Positions 1-9,279 of a DNA stretch of 64,000 nucleotides are shown here, piece by piece. The DNA comes from Thermohalobaculum sp038534135. GTDB taxonomy: Bacteria > Pseudomonadota > Alphaproteobacteria > Rhodobacterales > Rhodobacteraceae. The notes under the pieces were generated by a model. That model was not told the DNA's origin. It searched no databases and saw only the letters and a program-made list of their open reading frames with translations. The position numbers were made by a program, and so were the translations under genes. Position 1 is the stretch's first letter. Each line of letters begins with the position of its first letter. Location of the stretch: the NCBI GenBank assembly GCA_038534135.1, contig JBCAXJ010000004.1, positions 1 to 64,000 on the forward strand, given 5' to 3'.

Positions 1-1
1 A

Positions 2-403
2 CCAAACCGGTCACGGGCGGAAGGTCTTTCGCGCGCGATGGATCCTCCAGCACGAAGTGCGCATTGGGCATTTGTGCGCGGCGATGTGATCAGCCTGACG
101 ATCTCGGCGGCGGATCGTCTTGGTCTGATGGAGGCTGACCCCGAAGAGCTTGCGCCGAAGCTCTGGGACGAGACTCGTCGTGGCCTTGGCATCCCCGATG
201 CACGCCATGCCGCTTGGCGTATCAACAAGGAACGACGCGCCACGATCGACCAGTCTCCGGCCGAGAATTCAAAGCGTCCTGAAGCGAAAACGGCGTTCAC
301 AAACCTGTTTTTGGCAGGCGATGCAACCAATACGGGATTGCCCGCGACGATCGAGGGCGCTATTCGCTCCGGCGAGGTGGCGGCAAGACTGGCCGCCACA
401 TGA
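2..403 (+). CDS. hpnE: Hydroxysqualene dehydroxylase HpnE, C-terminal part (cut by window start)
   Basis: This open frame enters from the left edge and ends at TGA 401-403, so only about 133 C-terminal residues are seen. They contain the late part of an FAD-dependent amine-oxidase fold: HWAFVRGDVISLTISAADRL, then near the end FLAGDATNTGLPATIEGAIRSG, which is the FAD-contacting 'GD..TG.P.t.EgA..SG' block of carotenoid-desaturase/HpnE proteins. HpnE makes squalene from hydroxysqualene in hopanoid synthesis. The squalene-hopene cyclase gene starts 7 bp downstream, which supports HpnE over other amine oxidases. The specific name is inferred from that neighbour. Confidence 0.82.
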   Translation, partial: PNRSRAEGLSRAMDPPARSAHWAFVRGDVISLTISAADRLGLMEADPEELAPKLWDETRRGLGIPDARHAAWRINKERRATIDQSPAENSKRPEAKTAFTNLFLAGDATNTGLPATIEGAIRSGEVAARLAAT

Positions 404-410
404 GGCAGGA

Positions 411-2375
411 ATGAACGACGAGACGCGCAGATTCGATTTCGCCGAACCGCTGGATGCGGACTCGGGCGACGCGCGCATGCTACGCGATGCGTTGATCGAA
501 GAGCAGGCCGACGCGCTGTGGGGCATGCAGCGCGACGACGGCCACATCGTCTTCGAACTGGAAGCCGATTGCACGATCCCTTCCGAATACATCCTGTTGC
601 AGCACTTCCTGGGACGGATCGACACCCAGCGCGAGATGCGGATCGCCCGTTATCTGCGCAAGGTTCAGAATGCCGACGGGTCATGGCCGCTCTTCCACGA
701 CGGTGCGGGGAACATCTCGGCCACCGTCAAGGGCTACTGGGCGCTGAAACTGACCGGCGAGGACATCGATGCCCCGCACATGGCGCGGGCGCGATCGTGG
801 CTGCTGGGGCAGGGCGGTGCCGCGCGGGCTAACGTGTTCACGCGAATTGCGATGGCGCTGTTCGGGCAGGTTCCGTGGCGCGCTGTTCCGGTGATGCCGG
901 TCGAGGCGATGCTGCTGCCGCAATGGTTCCCGTTCCATCTCTCAAAGATTGCCTACTGGTCGCGGACGGTATTGGTACCGCTGCTGGTGCTTTACGCCAA
1001 ACGCGCCAGTGCCGAGAATCCGACCGGGCTGGATATCCGAGAGCTGTTCACGGTGCCGCCGGAGCGAGAGAAGATCTATAACGTAAACCCAACGGGCAGC
1101 CGGATTGGGGATCTTTTCCTGAAGCTCGACAAGGGCTTGAGGATTCTCGAGCCATATCTGCCGAAGGGTTCACGAGCGAAAGCCATCAAGGCGGCGGAAG
1201 ACTTCACGATTGAACGGCTGAACGGTGACGATGGTCTGGGCGCGATCTACCCGGCCATGGCGAACGCCGTGATGATGCTGCGCACGCTCGGATATGCAGA
1301 TGACCATCCACACATGGTCACGGCTTGCGATGCGGTCGAAAAACTGATGACCGAGCGTGGCGATGACCTGTACTTTCAACCATGTCTCTCGCCGGTCTGG
1401 GATACCTCGCTGGCGGCGCATGCATTCCTGGAAAGCGGCGCGCCTGACGATCCCAAGCTGATCGCGGCGCTTGATTGGCTAGCGGACAAGCAGATCCTTG
1501 ACCATGTGGGCGATTGGGCGGTGCGGCGCCCCGGATTGCGGCCCGGCGGCTGGGCGTTCCAGTACGAGAACCCCGACTATCCCGACGTAGACGATACCGC
1601 CGTCGTGGTGATGGCAATGCATCGGGCGGATCCCGAACGCTATGCCGAGAACATCGATCGCGCTTGCGAGTGGATGGCAGGGATGCAATCGCGCAATGGC
1701 GGATGGGGAGCGTTCGATCCGGAGAACGAGCACTACTACCTGAATTCGATCCCGTTTGCGGATCATGGTGCCCTGCTTGACCCGCCAACGGTCGATGTCT
1801 CTGCCCGCTGCATCGGCGCATTGGCGCAGGTCGACAGCGAAAGATTTGCGTCTGAGATCGCCAACGGCATCGCTTACATCAAGCGCGAACAGGAGGCCGA
1901 TGGCTCATGGTTCGGGCGTTGGGGGGCAAACTACATCTATGGGACATGGTCGGCGCTCGTCGGATTGAAAGGCGCCGGAGAGGACATGCAGCAGCCATAC
2001 ATTCGCAAAGCCGTGGATTGGCTGAAAGCGCGGCAAAAGCCCGATGGCGGTTGGGGGGAAGGGCTCGAGAGCTACGAAAGCTGGGGAGCAGGTTTCGCGC
2101 GAACCTCGACGCCGTCCCAAACCGCATGGGCGCTCTTGGGCTTGATGTCGGCTGGCGAAACAGAGACCGATACGGTGACGCACGGTATCCGCTGGCTATC
2201 GGAAGCACCGCGTGATGGCGCGCGCTGGGAAGAGGCGCACTTCACCGGGACAGGCTTCCCGAAAGTGTTTTATCTGAAGTATCACGGCTATGCAGCGTTC
2301 TTCCCGCTCTGGGCGCTGGCGCGTTACCAGGGGCTGATGAAAAAGAACGATCGCGACGTGCCCTGGGGCATTTGA
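411..2375 (+). CDS. shc: Squalene-hopene cyclase
   Basis: Converts squalene to hopene, the first cyclic step of hopanoid (bacterial sterol analogue) synthesis, as a monotopic inner-membrane enzyme. The open frame extends upstream to 150, but that stretch lies in another frame over hpnE. ATG 411 has GGCAGGA just before it, sits 7 bp after the hpnE stop, and gives 654 residues, the usual family length. The catalytic acid motif DVDDTA lies at residues 392-397, and several QW repeats are visible (NADGSWPLF, NGGWGAFDPEN, EADGSWFGRWG, KPDGGWGEG). It is probably cotranscribed with hpnE. Only the start has any doubt. Confidence 0.96.
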   Translation: MNDETRRFDFAEPLDADSGDARMLRDALIEEQADALWGMQRDDGHIVFELEADCTIPSEYILLQHFLGRIDTQREMRIARYLRKVQNADGSWPLFHDGAGNISATVKGYWALKLTGEDIDAPHMARARSWLLGQGGAARANVFTRIAMALFGQVPWRAVPVMPVEAMLLPQWFPFHLSKIAYWSRTVLVPLLVLYAKRASAENPTGLDIRELFTVPPEREKIYNVNPTGSRIGDLFLKLDKGLRILEPYLPKGSRAKAIKAAEDFTIERLNGDDGLGAIYPAMANAVMMLRTLGYADDHPHMVTACDAVEKLMTERGDDLYFQPCLSPVWDTSLAAHAFLESGAPDDPKLIAALDWLADKQILDHVGDWAVRRPGLRPGGWAFQYENPDYPDVDDTAVVVMAMHRADPERYAENIDRACEWMAGMQSRNGGWGAFDPENEHYYLNSIPFADHGALLDPPTVDVSARCIGALAQVDSERFASEIANGIAYIKREQEADGSWFGRWGANYIYGTWSALVGLKGAGEDMQQPYIRKAVDWLKARQKPDGGWGEGLESYESWGAGFARTSTPSQTAWALLGLMSAGETETDTVTHGIRWLSEAPRDGARWEEAHFTGTGFPKVFYLKYHGYAAFFPLWALARYQGLMKKNDRDVPWGI

Positions 2376-2434
2376 CATTTGGAGCGCGCCGCGTGCCAAT
2401 GCGGCCAACCAGAAACGATCGCGCGAGCGCTTAG

Positions 2435-3589
2435 ATGACCGTCACTGCAAACTGGTCCTATCCGACCACGATCCGTTTTGGCTCCGGCCGGATATCCGAA
2501 ATTGGTGAGGCCTGTGCAGCAGCCGGGATCTCGAAGCCTTTGTTGATCACGGATCGCGGTCTGGCAGGGTTAGAAGTTACATCGCGCACGCTCGATCTGA
2601 TCGAGCAGGCTGGCTTGGGTCGCGCAGTGTTTGCCGATGTCGACCCGAACCCGACCGAAGAGAACCTCGCCGCAGGAATCGAAACATTCCTGTCTGGGAA
2701 CCACGACGGCGTGATTGCGTTCGGCGGCGGGTCAGGTCTGGATCTGGCGAAGATGGTCGCGTTCATGGCCAAGCAGACGCGCCCGGTCTGGGACTTCGAA
2801 GATGTCGGCGACTGGTGGACACGGGCCGATGCCGACGTGATCTTTCCGAACGTCGCCGTGCCGACAACGGCTGGAACGGGGTCCGAGGTTGGCCGCGCGA
2901 GCGTGCTGACCGAGGCAGCGACCCACCGCAAAAAGATCATCTTCCATCCGAAAGTTTTGCCTTCGGTCGTGATTGCCGACCCCGAACTGACTGTCGGGAT
3001 GCCGCCTGCGATCACGGCTGGCACCGGCATGGATGCGTTTGCACATTGCCTGGAGGCTTACTGTTCGCCGCACTATCATCCGATGAGCCAGGGTATCGCG
3101 TTGGAGGGCATGCGGCTGGTCGTCGAAAACCTGCGCCGCGCTTACGATGTGCCGGCTGATCTGGAGGCACGCGCCCACATGATGTCGGCGGCGATGATGG
3201 GCGCGACCGCATTTCAGAAGGGCCTCGGCGCCATTCATTCGCTGAGCCATCCGATCGGCGCCTACTACGGAACCCATCACGGAACCACGAACGCTGTCGT
3301 GATGCAGCGCGTTCTCAGTTTCAATCGCCCGGCGATCGAGGATCGGATCGTCCGGGTTGCGGCATATCTGGGCATCGAAGGTGGATTTGAGGGTTTCCAT
3401 GTTTTTGTCGGAGAGCTGAATGCTACAATCGGTATCCCGGCGTCGCTGGCCGAGATGGGTGTGTCTGATCCGGATGTTCAACAGCTGGTTTCGGATGCGT
3501 TGGAAGATCCAAGCTGCGGTGGAAATCCGGTCGAGATGACGCGAGAGAACACCGAGACTCTTTATCGCGAACTGTTGGGATCTTCTTAA
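2435..3589 (+). CDS. Iron-containing alcohol dehydrogenase
   Basis: NAD(P)-dependent type III alcohol dehydrogenase, 384 residues, the normal length. The dinucleotide-binding signature FGGGSGLD lies near residue 95 and VPTTAGTGSE near 145. The four metal ligands of the family can be placed at D200, H204, H268 and H282, with the 14-residue spacing between the last two typical of FucO-type enzymes. It starts 60 bp after shc on the same strand and may share its transcript, but no hopanoid step is known to need it. The substrate cannot be read from the sequence; a short-chain alcohol or aldehyde is likely. Confidence 0.9.
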   Translation: MTVTANWSYPTTIRFGSGRISEIGEACAAAGISKPLLITDRGLAGLEVTSRTLDLIEQAGLGRAVFADVDPNPTEENLAAGIETFLSGNHDGVIAFGGGSGLDLAKMVAFMAKQTRPVWDFEDVGDWWTRADADVIFPNVAVPTTAGTGSEVGRASVLTEAATHRKKIIFHPKVLPSVVIADPELTVGMPPAITAGTGMDAFAHCLEAYCSPHYHPMSQGIALEGMRLVVENLRRAYDVPADLEARAHMMSAAMMGATAFQKGLGAIHSLSHPIGAYYGTHHGTTNAVVMQRVLSFNRPAIEDRIVRVAAYLGIEGGFEGFHVFVGELNATIGIPASLAEMGVSDPDVQQLVSDALEDPSCGGNPVEMTRENTETLYRELLGSS

Positions 3590-3769
3590 CAGACTGACCC
3601 GCAGGCGAAGCGCCTTACCCGAGCACTGCGAGGATTGTACTTACTCGCGGCTTCTGGTTGAGCAAAACGCGCGGCCTTCCATTTGACACGTCCCGAGAAT
3701 CGCGCTCTACCACCAGAAGGCGAGGGACCCGGCAACGGGGCAAAACATCGCCAAGTCAGGGAGGACACC

Positions 3770-4783
3770 ATGAAGCGAACACTGATCGCAACCGCGGCTG
3801 CGCTGCTGGCGAGCACCAGTCTTGGGCAGGCTGAGAACATCTCCGCTTGCCTGATCACGAAGACCGACACGAACCCGTTCTTCGTGAAGATGAAGGAAGG
3901 GGCGACCGCGAAGGCACAAGAGCTCGGCATTGACCTGAAGAGCTTCGCCGGGAAGATCGACGGAGATCACGAGACGCAAGTCCAGGCAATCGAGACCTGC
4001 ATCGCCGATGGCGCCAAGGGTATCTTGCTAACCGCGTCGGACACTTCGTCGATCGTGCCGGCCGTATTGCAAGCGCGCGAAGCAGGGCTGCTGGTGATTG
4101 CGCTGGATACGCCGCTCAGCCCGATCGACTCGGCTGATGCCACGTTTGCGACGGACAATTTCCTGGCCGGGGAATTGATCGGAAAGTGGGCCGCCGCCGC
4201 GTTGGGCAATGAGGCGGCAAACGCGAAGATTGCAATGCTCGATCTTGCGGTCAGCCAACCGACCGTAGGCGTGCTGCGGGATCAGGGCTTCCTGAAAGGT
4301 TTCGGCGTTGACCTGGGCGACCCGAACAAGTGGGGCGACGAGACGGATCCGCGGATCGTCGGCAATGACGTGACGGCCGGGAACGAAGAAGGCGGGCGCC
4401 GCGCCATGGAAAATCTGTTGGCGCAGGAGCCTTTCATCAACGTCGTCTATACGATCAACGAACCGGCGGCGGCGGGCGCCTACGAAGCGCTGAAAGCCAT
4501 CGGACGTGAGAATGATGTCCTGATCGTGTCCGTCGATGGCGGGTGTCCTGGGGTTGCGAACGTCAAGGACGGCGTGATCGGAGCAACCTCGCAACAGTAT
4601 CCATTGTTGATGGCGGCTTTGGGGATCGAAGCGATCGCTGCCTGGGCCAAGGATGGCACCAAGCCTTCGCCCACGCCTGGTAAGCAGTTCTTCGACACAG
4701 GCGTTGCCCTGGTCACCGACAAACCCGCAGACGGCGTCGAGTCGATCGATACCGCCAAGGGCAAGGAACTGTGCTGGGGTTGA
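3770..4783 (+). CDS. frcB: Periplasmic sugar-binding protein of an ABC importer (FrcB-like)
   Basis: The 337-residue protein begins with a Sec signal peptide (MKRTLIATAAALLASTSLGQA, cleavage near 22) followed by a periplasmic-binding-protein type I fold (Peripla_BP_4): KTDTNPFFVKMKEGA, FAGKIDGDHETQ, LDTPLSPIDSADATFATDN. These segments match the fructose-binding FrcB protein of rhizobia as I remember it. ATG 3770 is chosen because GGGAGGACACC precedes it and it gives a clean signal peptide; the frame stays open to 3683. It is the first gene of an importer operon that also carries two sugar kinases, so fructose or a related ketose/polyol is the likely ligand (inferred). Confidence 0.88.
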   Translation: MKRTLIATAAALLASTSLGQAENISACLITKTDTNPFFVKMKEGATAKAQELGIDLKSFAGKIDGDHETQVQAIETCIADGAKGILLTASDTSSIVPAVLQAREAGLLVIALDTPLSPIDSADATFATDNFLAGELIGKWAAAALGNEAANAKIAMLDLAVSQPTVGVLRDQGFLKGFGVDLGDPNKWGDETDPRIVGNDVTAGNEEGGRRAMENLLAQEPFINVVYTINEPAAAGAYEALKAIGRENDVLIVSVDGGCPGVANVKDGVIGATSQQYPLLMAALGIEAIAAWAKDGTKPSPTPGKQFFDTGVALVTDKPADGVESIDTAKGKELCWG

Positions 4784-4868
4784 TCCATCGCGTGATCTGA
4801 CAGCAGTGTTTAAGCCGGGAGCGCCGCGCGCGGTCCCGGAGATCTAACGGGATCGGGGGCAGGACTAA

Positions 4869-5927
4869 ATGTCGAGCGGACAGCGCTTCGAGGCGGCCGC
4901 CGCACGCGACGACACCGTCGCGGAGTTCGACGATCACCGGCGCGGCCTGGTTGGTACACTTCAGCACTTCCTGCATACGACGCCTGCGGCGGTCCCGCTG
5001 ATCGTGCTGCTGGCCTCGATCGCCGTCTTTGGGCTGTTGCTGGGATCGAAATTCTTCTCTCCCTTCGCGCTCACCCTGATTCTGCAACAGGTACAGATTG
5101 TCGGCATCGTCGCTGCCGCACAGTCCCTCGTGATCCTGACGGCGGGAATTGATTTGTCTGTGGGGGCGATTGCCGTCCTCAGTTCGGTGGTGATGGGCAC
5201 GTTCAGCTTCCGCTACGGCTTGCCGGTACCGGTGGCGATCGCCTGCGGTCTGCTTTGCGGCACGCTCTGCGGGTTCATCAACGGCTGGCTGGTTGCTCGG
5301 ATCAAGCTGCCGCCCTTTATCGTCACACTTGGCATGTGGCAGATCGTTCTGGCTGCGAACTTTCTTTATTCGGCGAACGAGACGATCCGGTCGCAAGATA
5401 TTTCAGCCAACGCACCTCTGCTCCAGTTCTTTGGCAACAAGATCAACCTTGGCGGCGCGATCTTCACATACGGTGTGATCTTCATGGTCGTGCTCGTGAT
5501 TGGTCTGGCTTACGTGCTGCGCCAGACCGCGTGGGGACGGCATGTCTATGCGGTCGGCGATGACCCGGAAGCAGCCGAACTGTCTGGCGTTCAGGTGCGT
5601 AAGACACTGATCTCGGTCTACATGCTGTCGGGACTGATCTGTGCCTTTGCCGGATGGGCGCTGATTGGACGGATCGGATCCGTTTCGCCGACCTCCGGCC
5701 AGTTGCTGAACATCGAGTCGATCACTGCCGTTGTTATCGGCGGAATCTCGTTGTTCGGCGGCCGCGGCTCGATTCTGGGTGCACTTTTCGGCGCTCTGAT
5801 CGTTGGCGTCTTCACGTTGGGGCTTCGATTGCTCGGTGCGGATGCCCAGTGGACCTACTTGCTGATCGGTGTCCTGATCATCGCCGCCGTCGCGGTCGAT
5901 CAGTGGATCCGGAAAGTAGCCGCGTAG
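4869..5927 (+). CDS. frcC: Sugar ABC transporter permease (FrcC-like)
   Basis: A 352-residue inner-membrane permease of the ribose/xylose/fructose class (BPD_transp_2). A hydrophilic N-terminus of about 40 residues is followed by roughly nine hydrophobic segments from AVPLIVLLASIAVFGLLLG onward. The family block LTAGIDLSVGAIAVLSSVVMG is present near residue 100, and the EAA-like loop GWALIGRIGSVSPTSGQ is near 265. It lies 85 bp after frcB and its stop overlaps the GTG start of the ATPase gene (TAGTG), which indicates translational coupling. Confidence 0.9.
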   Translation: MSSGQRFEAAAARDDTVAEFDDHRRGLVGTLQHFLHTTPAAVPLIVLLASIAVFGLLLGSKFFSPFALTLILQQVQIVGIVAAAQSLVILTAGIDLSVGAIAVLSSVVMGTFSFRYGLPVPVAIACGLLCGTLCGFINGWLVARIKLPPFIVTLGMWQIVLAANFLYSANETIRSQDISANAPLLQFFGNKINLGGAIFTYGVIFMVVLVIGLAYVLRQTAWGRHVYAVGDDPEAAELSGVQVRKTLISVYMLSGLICAFAGWALIGRIGSVSPTSGQLLNIESITAVVIGGISLFGGRGSILGALFGALIVGVFTLGLRLLGADAQWTYLLIGVLIIAAVAVDQWIRKVAA

Positions 5928-6703
5928 TGGAACCGATCTTGTCAGGTACGGGACTGGTGAAACGCTATGGGCGCGTGACGGCGTTGGATCATTGTGACTT
6001 CGAACTTTTCCCCGGTGAGATTCTTGGCGTCATCGGTGACAATGGTGCGGGCAAGTCGACTTTGATCAAAGCGGTCTCAGGGGCGGTGATCCCGGATGAG
6101 GGTGAGGTCCGTCTTGACGGGCGCGTTGTCAGCTTTTCCTCCCCCTTGGATGCGCGAGAAGCCGGGATCGAGACAGTCTACCAGCAACTTGCGATGTCTC
6201 CCTCTCTGTCCATCGCCGACAACATGTTCATGGGGCGCGAGCTGCGCAAATCCGGGATTATGGGCACAGTCTTTCGACAGCTTGACCGTAAGAAAATGGA
6301 GCGACTCGCCCGCGAAAAGCTTTCTGACCTTGGCCTGATGACCATCCAGAACATCAATCAAGCGGTCGAGACGCTGTCCGGCGGTCAGCGCCAGGGCGTT
6401 GCGGTGGCGCGGGCAGCGGCTTTCGGGTCCAAGGTTATCATCATGGACGAGCCGACCGCAGCGTTGGGGGTGAAGGAATCGCGACGTGTGCTGGAGCTGA
6501 TCTTGGACGTGAAATCGCGCGGTATCCCGATTGTTCTGATCAGCCACAACATGCCGCATGTCTTCGAGGTTTGCGATCGTATCCACGTGCATCGACTGGG
6601 AAAGCGGCTGTGTGTGATCCGTCCCGAAGACTACGAGATGGCAGACGCGGTGGCCTTCATGACTGGCGCTAAGGAGCCTCCGGCCGACGTGGCGGCGGCC
6701 TAA
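5927..6703 (+). CDS. frcA: Sugar ABC transporter ATP-binding protein (FrcA-like)
   Basis: ATPase of the importer, 258 residues from GTG 5927, which shares one base with the permease stop. It has Walker A GDNGAGKST, the signature LSGGQRQGVAVARA, Walker B VIIMDEPTAAL and the switch histidine in LISHNMPHV. It is a single ATPase domain, as in FrcA, unlike the double-domain RbsA/XylG/AraG proteins of most related importers; that supports the Frc assignment. Only 2 bp separate its stop from the xylulokinase start. Confidence 0.92.
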   Translation: MEPILSGTGLVKRYGRVTALDHCDFELFPGEILGVIGDNGAGKSTLIKAVSGAVIPDEGEVRLDGRVVSFSSPLDAREAGIETVYQQLAMSPSLSIADNMFMGRELRKSGIMGTVFRQLDRKKMERLAREKLSDLGLMTIQNINQAVETLSGGQRQGVAVARAAAFGSKVIIMDEPTAALGVKESRRVLELILDVKSRGIPIVLISHNMPHVFEVCDRIHVHRLGKRLCVIRPEDYEMADAVAFMTGAKEPPADVAAA

Positions 6704-6705
6704 AC

Positions 6706-8169
6706 ATGTTTCTCGGCATCGATATTGGCACGTCGTCTGTCAAGCTGAGCCTGCTGTCGCTAGATTTGAATCAGATAGGCGAGGCATCTGCCAGTCTGAC
6801 TGTTCAGACACCGCACCCATATCACTCCGAGCAGCATCCCGAAGCATGGTGGCAGGCGCTCGTATCGGCTTGCGGTGACCTCGCGACGCGTCACGGTCTA
6901 AAGCAGGTAACGGCCATCGGTCTGTCCGGTCAGATGCATGGAGCTGTCTTGCTGGATGCCGCCGGGCAGGTCATTCGGCCTGCGATCCTCTGGAATGATG
7001 GCCGCTCTCACGCCGAATGCGACGAGATGGCAAAGGCCATGCCGGACATCGGAATCTGCGCGGGTGTTCCGCCGATGCCCGGTTTCACGGCGCCGAAGCT
7101 ACTCTGGTTGGCGCGCCACGAGCCCGAAGCACACGGGCGGATCGCTCATGTCCTGCTCCCCAAAGACTACATCGGATTTCGTCTTCACGGTGGCTTCGTA
7201 ACCGACCTCTCCGATGCTGCGGGCACGCACTGGCTCGATCAGAAAAATCGCGAATGGTCAGATACCCTGTGCGATGTCTCCTTTACACAGCGTGCTTGGC
7301 TGCCCGAACTGAAACATGGAAGCGACATCGCGGGATACGTCTCGCAGCGTGCGGCGGCAGAGCTTGGGCTTCGTCCTGATCTTCCTATCGCCGCCGGAGG
7401 AGGGGATGCCGCGACGGGCGCGGTTGGTTTAGGGGCGATAGACGACGGCGCGGCGTTCATCTCGCTCGGCACGTCCGGGCAGCTCTTTGTTGCAACGGAG
7501 TCTTACCGTCCCAACCCGGCCCGTATGGTGCATGCGTATTGCCACACGGCACCGTCCACATGGTTCCAGATGGCGGCAATGTTGAATGGTGCGCGCCCAT
7601 TGCAATGGTTCGCCGGGATCGTTGGTCAACCGGTGGCTGATTTGTTGGACGCTGCGCAAGCCTGCAATGTTGCCAGGGATCTGATGTTCCTGCCATACCT
7701 GACAGGCGAACGCTCGCCCCATGGCGATCCGCACATCCGCGGAAGCTTCTACGGTTTGGCTGACGGGACAACGCGCGCTCAGATGATGCGGGCCGTCGTG
7801 AATGCCGTCGCCTACAGTTTTGCTGATGCATTTGACAGTCTGCGAGATTCGGGAACCCGTATTTCCGAGGTCCTGGCCATTGGCGGTGGGGCGCGAAGTG
7901 ATCTTTTGCTTCAGACGATCGCCGATGCGACGGGCACAACGATCAATCGGTCAGCCGACGCCGTGTCCGGACCTGCTCTCGGCGCTGCGAAGCTGGCGGC
8001 GGTCGCATCTGGTTCGTGCGCGATCTCTGACCTTGCACTGCGTCCGCGCGTTGACCGCCGCTTCGAACCGGCGCGCTGTGATTTGCATGAAGAGGGTTTG
8101 GCGCGTTTCCGAGCGCTCTATACCCGGCTAAAAGCTGCGCACCTGGATGGAGTAAAGGCGGAGCGATGA
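6706..8169 (+). CDS. xylB: FGGY-family sugar kinase, xylulokinase type
   Basis: A 487-residue FGGY kinase starting with the phosphate loop FLGIDIGTSSVK and containing the XylB-like block GLSGQMHGAVLLDAAG and LWNDGRSHAECDEM. The catalytic aspartate can be placed at D234 in GGGDAATGAVG, and the adenosine-binding loop is AIGGGARSDLLLQ. In the family it phosphorylates D-xylulose at C5. It is packed between the importer ATPase and a PfkB kinase, with an ATGA overlap into the latter. The substrate delivered by the importer may be a pentulose or a hexose, so the xylulose call rests on similarity to XylB only. Confidence 0.88.
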   Translation: MFLGIDIGTSSVKLSLLSLDLNQIGEASASLTVQTPHPYHSEQHPEAWWQALVSACGDLATRHGLKQVTAIGLSGQMHGAVLLDAAGQVIRPAILWNDGRSHAECDEMAKAMPDIGICAGVPPMPGFTAPKLLWLARHEPEAHGRIAHVLLPKDYIGFRLHGGFVTDLSDAAGTHWLDQKNREWSDTLCDVSFTQRAWLPELKHGSDIAGYVSQRAAAELGLRPDLPIAAGGGDAATGAVGLGAIDDGAAFISLGTSGQLFVATESYRPNPARMVHAYCHTAPSTWFQMAAMLNGARPLQWFAGIVGQPVADLLDAAQACNVARDLMFLPYLTGERSPHGDPHIRGSFYGLADGTTRAQMMRAVVNAVAYSFADAFDSLRDSGTRISEVLAIGGGARSDLLLQTIADATGTTINRSADAVSGPALGAAKLAAVASGSCAISDLALRPRVDRRFEPARCDLHEEGLARFRALYTRLKAAHLDGVKAER

Positions 8170-9101
8170 CCATTCTTGTTTGCGGCGAGGCCCTCTACGA
8201 TTTGTTCCAGATTGCGGAACCCGAACCCGGCAGGTTGAGTCTTGATGCACGGGTTGGCGGGTCTCCGTTCAACGTCGCCGTCGGGATTGCTCGGTTGGGT
8301 GGTGACGCCGCGCTCTTGACCGGCATCTCACGCGATCTTCTGGGTCAGCGGCTTATGGCCCGGCTCGAGGATGAAGGCGTCGGCACCGGCTATCTCGTGC
8401 GAAGTGGTCGACGAACGACGCTTTCGCTGGTCGGGCTGGACGCTCAAGGAAGCCCGGATTACGCGTTCTACGGCGTCGGATCGGCCGATGTGGCGCTGGA
8501 GAAGACAGATATGCCAAGCCTGCCGCCGACGGTTCAGGCGCTGCACTTTGGATCTTACTCGATCGCCATGGAACCGGCAGCAGACGCGTTCGCGAGCTTT
8601 GCTGAACAGAACCTGGATAGGTTCATCTCACTGGACCCGAACGTACGTCCAACGATCGAGCCGGACATGGCGGTCTGGCGGTCACGGATCGATGCCTTGA
8701 GGCGTCGGTGCAACTTGATCAAGGTCAGCGCCGAGGATCTCGGGATGCTGTATTCTGATACTGATCCGGCGCAGATTGCACAGAACTGGCTGGCGGACGG
8801 TGCAGAACTCGTGATCGTGACGGATGGTGGCAAGTCGGTTCGCGCGTGGCGCAAGGATGTGGTCCAGTCGCTGGCTCCAGCTCCCATCGACGTCGTTGAC
8901 ACTGTGGGGGCTGGCGATTCCTTTCAGGCGGCGGTGCTGGCAGGTTTGCAGGCACGCGGCCGGATGGCAGTAGATCCGGACGCGTTGCCCATTCCGGATC
9001 TCAAACGCCTTTTGGCCCGCGCGTCCCGCGCAGCGGCGATCACATGCACCCGGCGGGGGGCGGAGCTCCCGACGGTTGCTGATCTGGAAACAGTTGCGTG
9101 A
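8166..9101 (+). CDS. PfkB-family carbohydrate kinase (fructokinase-like)
   Basis: A 311-residue ribokinase/PfkB-fold kinase. The start ATG overlaps the xylB stop (ATGA at 8166-8169). N-terminal substrate-side motifs are visible (GEALYDLF, VGGSPFNVAVGIARLGGDAALLTG), and the C-terminal anion hole with the catalytic aspartate is DTVGAGDSF with D251. Fructokinase is the most likely activity given the Frc-type importer, which would leave this operon able to phosphorylate both a ketohexose and a ketopentose. It is the last gene of the operon; 178 bp without an evident gene follow before ggt. Confidence 0.85.
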   Translation: MTILVCGEALYDLFQIAEPEPGRLSLDARVGGSPFNVAVGIARLGGDAALLTGISRDLLGQRLMARLEDEGVGTGYLVRSGRRTTLSLVGLDAQGSPDYAFYGVGSADVALEKTDMPSLPPTVQALHFGSYSIAMEPAADAFASFAEQNLDRFISLDPNVRPTIEPDMAVWRSRIDALRRRCNLIKVSAEDLGMLYSDTDPAQIAQNWLADGAELVIVTDGGKSVRAWRKDVVQSLAPAPIDVVDTVGAGDSFQAAVLAGLQARGRMAVDPDALPIPDLKRLLARASRAAAITCTRRGAELPTVADLETVA

Positions 9102-9279
9102 GGTTCAGGCGCTTCTGAATGCGAAGTCTGGACCATCGGGAAAATAAGATCGGCTCGTCGGTAAACTTCAGTGGTGACTCCTCCTGATCAACCCGTCACG
9201 AAGTCTTAATCACCTCGCGGTTTGAGTGCTGGAGCAACGAACGCGCCGGACACGCCGCAGAGTGTAGGGAGCACATCGC

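Noticed and set aside
3683..3712. TTGACA at 3683-3688 as a -35 box for frcB
   Set aside because: No acceptable -10 hexamer lies 16-18 bp downstream, so the perfect hexamer alone is not enough.
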